The notes below the pieces were generated by a model. The model saw only the letters and a program-made list of their open reading frames with translations, ran no database searches and was not told the origin of the DNA. Made by a program: the position numbers and the translations under genes. A stretch of 60,225 bases of DNA from Opitutia bacterium. Its GTDB lineage: Bacteria; Verrucomicrobiota; Verrucomicrobiia; Opitutales; Opitutaceae. Numbering within the stretch: position 1 is the first letter of the stretch; the number at the start of each line of letters is the position of its first letter. This document shows positions 49,925 through 56,086 of the stretch, one piece after another. The stretch lies in NCBI GenBank assembly GCA_947453695.1, contig CANGHW010000021.1, positions 1-60,225 of the forward strand, in the 5' to 3' direction.

Positions 49925-50381
49925 TTTTTCCCACATACGTGGTGCCGGAACGCGAATAGGAGCGCCCGGTGCCGCTCTGCCACGCAACCGTAAAAGTGAT
50001 CTTCAACAATTCTGTCCGCACGACCGAGACTGTGCGCTTCAACGTAAAACCCGTGGCGACGCTTTGAAAACTGGTGTCCACCGGCTGGACGACCCCCGCC
50101 ACCGCCGTCGAATACCCACTCACCTGCGCCCATTCGTTCAAGTGCACCCTTTCGATTTCAAACCGGATGATTTGCGATGCGATGGTTTGCTTGCGCGCGA
50201 GGTCAAGCATCTGCCAGCCCGCGGTGATGGCGTGCATCATACCCACCAACACCGCAGCCAACACCACGGCCCCCATCATCACTTCCACCAAAGTCAGTCC
50301 GGCATCGGGCCGTTTTTTTGGGGGGCGGGTGTTCACTCGGATGTTCGGCGCTGCAAGAATTGAAGCCCCACGATTTCCCAT
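49893..50381 (-). CDS. Prepilin-like protein (GspI/PilV-like)
   Basis: A 162-aa protein with a long leader (about 28 residues, ending KKRPDAG) and a cleavage site before LTLVEV (Glu5), then a hydrophobic helix (MMGAVVLAAVLVGMMHAIT). The short size and VEVMMGAVVLA wording resemble GspI/PilV minor pilins. The first gene of the leftward row; ATG 50381 chosen over an upstream TTG. The unusually long leader is noted and could mean a later start. Confidence 0.8.
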   Translation of the reverse strand: MGNRGASILAAPNIRVNTRPPKKRPDAGLTLVEVMMGAVVLAAVLVGMMHAITAGWQMLDLARKQTIASQIIRFEIERVHLNEWAQVSGYSTAVAGVVQPVDTSFQSVATGFTLKRTVSVVRTELLKITFTVAWQSGTGRSYSRSGTTYVGKNGLYITYSRS

Positions 50382-50580
50382 CGCCAAGGAGGGTCAAGGG
50401 ACCATGCCAAACTCCTAGTGCGTAATTACCGCATACGTGTAATTGCTTAGCTCGATTCGGTCTTCGTCTGCCCGCGCCTGATCGCCGCCTGCGCGCCCGC
50501 AATGACCCACGGGCTTTCCCGTTTTTGGGACGCTCGTTTCCCAATCCGACGCAGATTGCAGGGAGGTTCATTTCTCAATT

Positions 50581-50604
50581 ATCACACAAGATCATGTCTG
50601 TGAT
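50581..50604. promoter_or_regulatory. Inverted repeat upstream of a sigma-54 promoter
   Basis: ATCACA-N12-TGTGAT spans 24 bp and ends 25 bp before the -24 element at 50629, centred about 63 bp upstream of the expected start of transcription. It could be an upstream activator or operator site for the NtrC-type regulator. The half-sites point inward opposite to a CRP site. Only six bases per arm are symmetrical, so this is tentative. The rest of the 50382-50776 spacer shows no gene other than the mini-frame at 50674. Confidence 0.4.
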
Positions 50605-50628
50605 TTGTTTGCTACCTCGCGTTGGCAG

Positions 50629-50644
50629 TGGCACGCGCACTGCG
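50629..50644 (+). promoter_or_regulatory. Sigma-54-type promoter upstream of the NtrC-family gene
   Basis: TGGCACG-CGCA-CTGCG has the full -24 element TGGCACG and a -12 element CTGC with the required GG-N10-GC spacing. Transcription would start near 50656, about 120 bp before the regulator start. It suggests that the regulator operon is transcribed with sigma-54 and possibly autoregulated. Confidence 0.65.
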
Positions 50645-50673
50645 AAGAGGGTGCCTCAACCCATTATCCTTCC

Positions 50674-50715
50674 ATGAAAATCTCCCTCACCACTTTCAGC
50701 CTCGTCGCCGCCTGA
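50674..50715 (+). CDS. 13-codon mini-ORF, MKISLTTFSLVAA
   Basis: A very short open frame (MKISLTTFSLVAA then TGA) in the putative 5' leader of the regulator operon. It reads like the first half of a signal peptide. It may be a truncated gene remnant, a leader peptide or chance. No ribosome-binding site stands out. Confidence 0.25.
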   Translation: MKISLTTFSLVAA

Positions 50716-50776
50716 GACCGCCTTTCCCCCACCGCCCTCCTTGACACCACAAACCCGCCTCCCGTCACTTCCCGCC

Positions 50777-52150
50777 ATGTCCGACGATTCGCCCCCCCGC
50801 ATCCTCATCGCCGACGATCAGGCGGACGTTTTGGAAGCCCTCCGCCTCCTCCTAAAAAGCGAGGGCTACGCGACCGAGGCCGTAAAATCTCCCGCCGCCG
50901 TCATCAAGGCCGTCGAGGCCCGCGACTACGCAATGGTGCTGATGGACCTCAACTACGCGCGCGACACCACCAGCGGGCTCGAGGGCCTCGAGTTGCTCCA
51001 GAAACTTCAGACCATCGACGCCACGCTCCCCGTCGTGGTCATGACCGCGTGGGCCAGCGTCGAAGTCGCCGTTGAGGCCATGCGCCGCGGTGCGCGCGAT
51101 TTCGTGACGAAGCCTTGGGATAACCCTCGCCTCCTCGCCATCGTCCGCAACCAGATCGATCTCGGCAGCGCCGTCCGCGCCTACCGCCGCCTCGAACAGG
51201 AAAACCAACTCCTCCGCGGCACCGCCGGCGGCAAATCCGGCCCAACCCTCATCGCGCAATCCGCCGCGATGCGCCCCGTCCTCGACATCATCGCCCGCGT
51301 CGGTCCCTCCGACGCCAACGTCCTCATCACGGGCGAGAACGGCACCGGCAAAGGCCTCGTCGCCCAAGCGCTCCACGCCGTATCCGCCCGCGCCGCGAAA
51401 GCCTTCATCTCCGTCAACATGGGCGGCCTCCCCGAAGGCGTCTTCGAGAGCGAACTCTTCGGCCACGTCCGCGGCGCGTTCACCGACGCCAAGGCCGACC
51501 GCGCCGGCCGCTTCGAACTCGCCGACGGCGGCTCCCTCTTCCTCGACGAGATCGGCAACATCCCGCTCTCCCAGCAGGCGAAAATTCTCCGCACCATCGA
51601 AACTGGCGAGTTCGAACGCGTCGGCTCCTCGCGCACCTTCCGCGCCAACGTCCGCCTCGTCTCCGCGACCAACTCCGACCTCCAAGCCGAAGTCGCCGCC
51701 GGCAAGTTTCGCCAGGATCTGCTCTTCCGTCTCAACACGATCCAGCTTCACCTTCCGCCGCTCCGCGAACGCCGCGAGGACATCGAGCTCCTCGCGCAGC
51801 ATTTCTTGAAGGCCCACGTCGACCGCTACCGGAAACCCATCACCGGTTTCGACGCCTCCGCCCTCGACGCACTCAAGGCCTACAACTGGCCCGGCAACGT
51901 CCGCGAACTCGACCACTCCGTCGAACGCGGAGTCCTCATGGCCCCCGGCAAAGTCGTCCGCGCCGCCGATCTCGGCCTCAACGCCGCGCAAGCCGCCCCG
52001 CGCCTTGAAGAAATGAGCATCGAGGAAGTCGAAGCCTTCCTCATCAAAAAGACCCTCGCCCGCTGCGACGGCAATGCCCGCAAAGCAGCAGAAGAACTCG
52101 GCCTCAGCCGCAGCGCATTTTACCGACGCCTGGAGAAATACGGCCTCTAG
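50777..52150 (+). CDS. NtrC-family sigma-54-dependent response regulator
   Basis: A 457-aa response regulator. The receiver domain (1-130) has acidic residues IADDQ and phospho-acceptor Asp57 (MDLNYARD). The AAA+ domain (about 150-390) has Walker A GENGTGKG, the sigma-54 loop GAFTDA (51473-51490; canonical GAFTGA), Walker B GGSLFLDEIGN and an arginine finger region (RQDLLFRLN). The C-terminal Fis-type helix-turn-helix is NARKAAEELGLSRSAFYRRL. It starts at ATG 50777. The sensor kinase follows after 139 bp. It should activate sigma-54 promoters, the nearest being at 53793 before the efflux genes and its own at 50629. Confidence 0.92.
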   Translation: MSDDSPPRILIADDQADVLEALRLLLKSEGYATEAVKSPAAVIKAVEARDYAMVLMDLNYARDTTSGLEGLELLQKLQTIDATLPVVVMTAWASVEVAVEAMRRGARDFVTKPWDNPRLLAIVRNQIDLGSAVRAYRRLEQENQLLRGTAGGKSGPTLIAQSAAMRPVLDIIARVGPSDANVLITGENGTGKGLVAQALHAVSARAAKAFISVNMGGLPEGVFESELFGHVRGAFTDAKADRAGRFELADGGSLFLDEIGNIPLSQQAKILRTIETGEFERVGSSRTFRANVRLVSATNSDLQAEVAAGKFRQDLLFRLNTIQLHLPPLRERREDIELLAQHFLKAHVDRYRKPITGFDASALDALKAYNWPGNVRELDHSVERGVLMAPGKVVRAADLGLNAAQAAPRLEEMSIEEVEAFLIKKTLARCDGNARKAAEELGLSRSAFYRRLEKYGL

Positions 52151-52289
52151 TTTCGGCCCTATGTCACACGTCTCCTGCTTTTCTCCGGGAGCCCTCCTCG
52201 TGAGAGCAGGGACGCGAGAGCAGCATACTCGCCGAAGCCCGGCTTTTTGACCTCTGCGATCTCCACGTTAGAAAACTAAGCCGAGGACC

Positions 52290-53660
52290 ATGTCCCAGCC
52301 CAAGCGCCGCATACCCCACGACCAGCTCGTCTTCCTCTACGCGCTGCTCACCGGCCTGCCCGCGGTCCTCGTATCGGCCTGGTTTCTCTGGCTCGACGAC
52401 CCCACGCCCACGCCGAAAGTCCAGTGGACGCTCTCTCTCCTCATCGTCGGCTGCTGGCTAGGTTTCGCCGCCGCCCTCCGCGGCCGCGTCGTGCGCCCAC
52501 TCCACACGATGGCCAACCTCCTCTCCGCCCTGCGCGAAGGCGATTTTGCCGTCCGCGCCCGTGGCGCCCGTCGCGACGAACCCCTCGGCGACGTCATGTG
52601 GGAAATCAACATCCTCAGCCGCACCCTGCAGGAACAACGCCTCAACGCCCTCGAGGCCACCGCCCTCCTCCGCACCGTGATGGAGGAAATCAACATCGCG
52701 ATCTTCGCCTTCGACGCTGACCGCAAGCTCCGCCTCGCCAACCAGGCCGCCCAGCTCCTCCTCGACAAACCCGCTGAGCGCATCCTCGGCCGCGACGCCG
52801 CCGAGCTTGGTCTCCTCGACTGCCTCGAGGGCGAATCCGGCCGCATTTTGCACGCCACGTTTCCCGGCGCCACCGGCCGCTGGGGCATGCGCCGCAGTCA
52901 ATTTCGCGAGGGCGGACGCCCCCATCACCTCGTTGTCATCGCCGACCTTAGCCGCACGCTACGCGATGAAGAACTCCAAGCCTGGCAACGCCTCGTGCGC
53001 GTCCTTGGCCACGAGCTCAACAACTCCCTCGCCCCCATCAAGTCCATCGCAGGCAGCCTCAGCTCGCTCCTGCGCAACCCGAAGCGCGCCGCCGACTGGG
53101 AAGACGATATGCGCGGCGGGCTGGATATTATCGCCAGCCGCGCCGAGAGCCTCGCGCGCTTCATGCAAGCCTACGCGCGCCTCGCCCGCCTCCCGCAGCC
53201 GAGCCGCGTGCCGTGCGAAATCACCGACCTCGTTCACCGCGTCGTCGCGCTCGAACGCCGCCTGCCCGTGCGCGTCCTCGGCGGCCCAAATCTCACCCTC
53301 TCCTGCGACGCCGCACAGATCGAACAGGTCCTCATCAACCTCGTAAAAAACGCCGTCGAAGCCGCCCTCGAGCAGCGCGCCGAAGGCCAAGCCGAAGCCA
53401 CCGTTCGTATTTCATGGCGCAAACCCGCCAGCTCTACGAACTCCTCCGCTCCCGCGGAAATCCTCATCGAAGACGACGGCCCCGGCATCGCGCAGACGAC
53501 GAATCTCTTCGTCCCCTTTTTCACCACAAAGCCCGAAGGCAGCGGCATCGGCCTCGTCCTCTGCCGCCAGATCGCCGAAAATCACGGCGGCTCCCTCGCT
53601 CTCGCCAACCGCCCCGCCGGCGAGTCCGGCTGTATCGCTACCCTTCGCCTCCCGGCCTGA
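52290..53660 (+). CDS. NtrY-type sensor histidine kinase
   Basis: A 456-aa membrane kinase. Two transmembrane helices (about 14-33 and 46-64) enclose a short periplasmic loop. A HAMP-like segment (RVVRPLHTMANLLSALREGD) and a PAS domain (RTVMEEINIAIFAFDADRKL) follow. The HisKA domain has His241 in LGHELNNSLAPIKSIAGSL, and the HATPase has INLVKNAVEAAL, EDDGPGIA and PEGSGIGLVLCRQI. It is the partner of the preceding NtrC-type regulator. The tiny sensor loop argues for membrane or envelope-state sensing. It precedes an efflux operon, consistent with a two-component control of transport. Confidence 0.9.
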   Translation: MSQPKRRIPHDQLVFLYALLTGLPAVLVSAWFLWLDDPTPTPKVQWTLSLLIVGCWLGFAAALRGRVVRPLHTMANLLSALREGDFAVRARGARRDEPLGDVMWEINILSRTLQEQRLNALEATALLRTVMEEINIAIFAFDADRKLRLANQAAQLLLDKPAERILGRDAAELGLLDCLEGESGRILHATFPGATGRWGMRRSQFREGGRPHHLVVIADLSRTLRDEELQAWQRLVRVLGHELNNSLAPIKSIAGSLSSLLRNPKRAADWEDDMRGGLDIIASRAESLARFMQAYARLARLPQPSRVPCEITDLVHRVVALERRLPVRVLGGPNLTLSCDAAQIEQVLINLVKNAVEAALEQRAEGQAEATVRISWRKPASSTNSSAPAEILIEDDGPGIAQTTNLFVPFFTTKPEGSGIGLVLCRQIAENHGGSLALANRPAGESGCIATLRLPA

Positions 53661-53792
53661 CGCCCGCTGCGTCCGCCCCGTCCCACTTCCGGGAAACCTC
53701 CGTCCCGCCAGCGCAGCCCCGGCGGACGACCGGTTTTCTCGGTAAAATTTCTTCCCGCTTCACTTCAATCACTTAACCACTGTGCCCACCCG

Positions 53793-53809
53793 TCGGCACG
53801 ACCGTTGCA
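53793..53809 (+). promoter_or_regulatory. Sigma-54-type promoter upstream of the efflux operon
   Basis: TCGGCACG-ACCG-TTGCA has the invariant GG at 53795-53796 and GC at 53807-53808 with exactly ten bases between and near-consensus flanks (TGGCAC-N5-TTGC). Transcription would begin near 53820, only a few bases before the annotated start codon at 53825, so the message may be nearly leaderless or translation may begin slightly later. Confidence 0.72.
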
Positions 53810-53824
53810 AAGACCAGCGCATCC

Positions 53825-55078
53825 ATGGACATCGCGCGCCCCGACCAATCCAAAATTAAGCGGAAAAAACGCATCCTCTTCGGCGTCATCGCCGCCGTCG
53901 TGCTCGTCGGAATCACGATCTTGCTCGCGCGCCTGAAGCCCGCCGCCCCCACCGTCGACCGCAATCTCGTCTACCTCGACACCGTCAAACGCGGCCAGAT
54001 GCTCCGCAACGTCCGCGGCCTCGGCACCCTCGTCCCCGAGGAAATCCGTTGGATCGCCGCCCGCACCCAGGGCCGCGTTGACAACATCATCCTCCGCCCC
54101 GGCGCCGTCGTCACCCCCGACAGCGTCATCCTCATGCTGACCAATCCCGACGTCGAGCAAGCCGCCGCCAACGCCGACTCCCAGCTCCGCGCCGCCGAAG
54201 CCGAGCTCGCCAATCTCAGGGTCACCCTTGAGTCCGCCGTGCTCCAAGCCGAGTCCGTCGCCGCCTCTGCCAATGCCGACTACCAGACCTCCAAGCTCCG
54301 CGCCGAGGTCAACGACCAGCTCTTCAAAGACGGCCTCGTTTCCTCCCTCGACCGCCAGCTCTCCAAAGTCACCGCCGAGCAGGCCGCCACCCGTCACGCC
54401 ATTGAGCAAAAGCGCTTCGCCTTCGCCCAAGCTTCCATCGCCCCCCAACTCGCCGTCAAACAGGCCGAGGTCGATCGCCTCCGCGCCCAAGCCCGCCTGC
54501 GCCGCGACGAACTCGAAGCCCTCGCCGTCCGCTCCTCGATGAACGGCGTCCTCCAACTCCTTCCCGTCGAGGTCGGCGCCCAGGTTCAACCCGGCACCAA
54601 CCTCGCCCGCGTCGCCGATCCCACCCGCCTCAAGGCCGAAGTGCGCGTCGCCGAGACCCAAGCCAAGGACATCCTCATTGGCCAACCCGCCTCCATCGAC
54701 ACCCGCAACGGCCTCGTCGCCGGCCAGGTTGCCCGCATCGATCCGTCCGTGCAGAACGGCACCGTCACCGTCGATGTCCGCCTCACTGGCGAGCTCCCCA
54801 AGGGCGCCCGCCCCGACCTCTCCGTCGACGGCACCATCGAGCTCGAGCGCCTCACTGATGTCCTCTTCGTCGGTCGTCCCGCCTTCGGGGGCGAAAGGAG
54901 TGACGTCGGCATCTTCAAACTCGATGCCGATGGCAGCTACGCCGTCCGCACCCGCGTGAAACTCGGCCGCAGCTCCGTCAACACCATCGAGATCGTCTCC
55001 GGCCTCGCCCCCGGTGACCGCGTCATCCTCTCCGACATGTCCCAGTGGGACGCCAATGATCGCATCAAACTCAACTGA
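53825..55078 (+). CDS. Membrane fusion protein (HlyD/AcrA family) of an ABC efflux system
   Basis: A 417-aa periplasmic adaptor. It has a short basic cytoplasmic start (KIKRKKR), an anchor helix (about 17-35, LFGVIAAVVLVGITILLARL) and a lipoyl-like half (IAARTQGRVDNIILRPGAVV). A long alpha-helical coiled-coil follows (about 110-230, Ala/Glu/Gln-rich), then the second lipoyl half (AVRSSMNGVLQLLPVEVGAQ) and a beta-barrel/proximal domain (PASIDTRNGLVAGQVARIDP, VDGTIELERL). It links the MacB-type ATPase/permeases to an outer-membrane channel, which is not encoded nearby. A sigma-54 promoter lies just upstream. Confidence 0.88.
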   Translation: MDIARPDQSKIKRKKRILFGVIAAVVLVGITILLARLKPAAPTVDRNLVYLDTVKRGQMLRNVRGLGTLVPEEIRWIAARTQGRVDNIILRPGAVVTPDSVILMLTNPDVEQAAANADSQLRAAEAELANLRVTLESAVLQAESVAASANADYQTSKLRAEVNDQLFKDGLVSSLDRQLSKVTAEQAATRHAIEQKRFAFAQASIAPQLAVKQAEVDRLRAQARLRRDELEALAVRSSMNGVLQLLPVEVGAQVQPGTNLARVADPTRLKAEVRVAETQAKDILIGQPASIDTRNGLVAGQVARIDPSVQNGTVTVDVRLTGELPKGARPDLSVDGTIELERLTDVLFVGRPAFGGERSDVGIFKLDADGSYAVRTRVKLGRSSVNTIEIVSGLAPGDRVILSDMSQWDANDRIKLN

Positions 55079-55118
55079 GTTCAGCACCGCAACGCGCCTG
55101 ATCCGCTCTCGGTTTTTT

Positions 55119-55229
55119 TGAAACTTTTCCGCTCCCCGCGTGGTTCTTTCGTCATGATCGCCCTCACCATCGTCCTCGCTCTCATGATCGCCTTCGTGGC
55201 CCACGACACCACCGATTCTCAACGCTAAC
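55119..55229 (+). CDS. Possible small single-pass membrane peptide
   Basis: A 36-codon frame from TTG 55119, or 24 codons from ATG 55155. The longer form begins KLFRSPRGSFV and is followed by a hydrophobic run MIALTIVLALMIAFVA and a polar end HDTTDSQR, which fits a one-helix small membrane protein with a basic cytoplasmic N-terminus. It lies between the membrane fusion and ATPase genes, on their strand, in a spacer otherwise unexplained. No family is known to me, and chance coding in GC-rich DNA cannot be excluded. Confidence 0.4.
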
Positions 55230-55272
55230 CCTTCACCCGTCTCCACCCATCTCCTCACTCCCCCTCCCGCCC

Positions 55273-55971
55273 ATGTCCTCTCCCGCTTCCCTCATCAAAC
55301 TCGAAGGCGTCACCAAAGTTTTCCTCACCGACGAAGTCGAAACTCACGCCCTCTCCGGCATCCACCTCGACATCCGCCAGGGCGAATACGTCGCCATCGC
55401 CGGCCCCTCTGGCTGCGGCAAGTCCACCCTCCTTTCCATCCTCGGCCTCCTCGACTCTCCCACCGACGGCACCTACGTCCTCAACGGCCGCCCCGTCCAG
55501 AGCCTCTCGCTCCCCGAACGCGCCCGCATCCGCAACCGCGAGATCGGTTTCATTTTCCAATCCTTCAACCTCATCGGCGATCTCACCGTCTACGAAAACG
55601 TCGAGCTTCCCCTCACCTACCGCGGCATGCCCGCCGCCGAGCGCAAAGCCGCCGTCACCTCCGCCCTCGAAAAAGTCGGCATGGGCCACCGCGCCAAGCA
55701 CCTCCCGTCTCAGCTCTCCGGCGGTCAGCAACAACGCGTCGCCGTCGCCCGCGCCCTCGCCGGCTCGCCCGCCGTCCTCCTCGCCGACGAGCCCACCGGC
55801 AACCTCGACTCGAAAAACGGCGACTCCGTCATGCAGCTCCTCGCCGACCTCCACAAGGGCGGCGCCACGATCGTGATGGTCACGCACGACACCCGCTTCG
55901 CCCGCCATGCCGAACGCACCATCCACATCTTCGACGGCCGCGTCGTCCAAGAGCAGGTCGAGCAGCACTGA
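55273..55971 (+). CDS. ABC transporter ATP-binding protein, MacB/LolD type
   Basis: A 232-aa nucleotide-binding protein. Walker A is GPSGCGKST (44-52), the Q-loop lies in GFIFQSFNLIG, the ABC signature is LSGGQQQRVAVARA, Walker B is AVLLADEPTGNLDS and the H-loop is VTHDTRFA. The opening EGVTKVFLTDEVETHALSGI and NLIGDLTVYENVELPLTYRG are typical of the MacB/LolD/FtsE class that drives mechanotransmission by FtsX/MacB-type permeases. It is probably the ATPase for the two permeases encoded next. Confidence 0.93.
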   Translation: MSSPASLIKLEGVTKVFLTDEVETHALSGIHLDIRQGEYVAIAGPSGCGKSTLLSILGLLDSPTDGTYVLNGRPVQSLSLPERARIRNREIGFIFQSFNLIGDLTVYENVELPLTYRGMPAAERKAAVTSALEKVGMGHRAKHLPSQLSGGQQQRVAVARALAGSPAVLLADEPTGNLDSKNGDSVMQLLADLHKGGATIVMVTHDTRFARHAERTIHIFDGRVVQEQVEQH

Positions 55972-55992
55972 GCGGCGCGAAGCGCCGCGGTC

Positions 55993-56074
55993 TAAGCGAT
56001 AAGCTCTAAGCTTCGAACCACGGAAACGCCACCGCGCCGATGCGTTCAACTTAAAGCTTAGAGCTTACCGCTTA
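55993..56074. repeat. Long inverted repeat between ATPase and permease genes
   Basis: TAAGCGATAAGCTCTAAGCTT (55993-56013; 21 bases, described by its ends TAAGCGATAA and TAAGCTT) is the reverse complement, but for one base, of the segment at 56054-56074. The 40-bp interior shows no clear second stem. The arms are AT-rich in a GC-rich operon, and no T-run follows. It may be a processing site, an attenuating hairpin or an element remnant. Confidence 0.65.
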
Positions 56075-56086
56075 CAGTTTCCCCAA

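Noticed and set aside
50581..50604. CRP/FNR-type binding site
   Set aside because: The half-sites are ATCACA...TGTGAT, the opposite orientation to TGTGA-N6-TCACA, and the spacing is 12.
53765..55258. 497-codon open frame on the - strand opposite the membrane fusion gene
   Set aside because: Low-complexity Gly/Asp/Glu/Val composition typical of antisense frames in high-GC DNA; the + strand encodes a clear HlyD-type protein.
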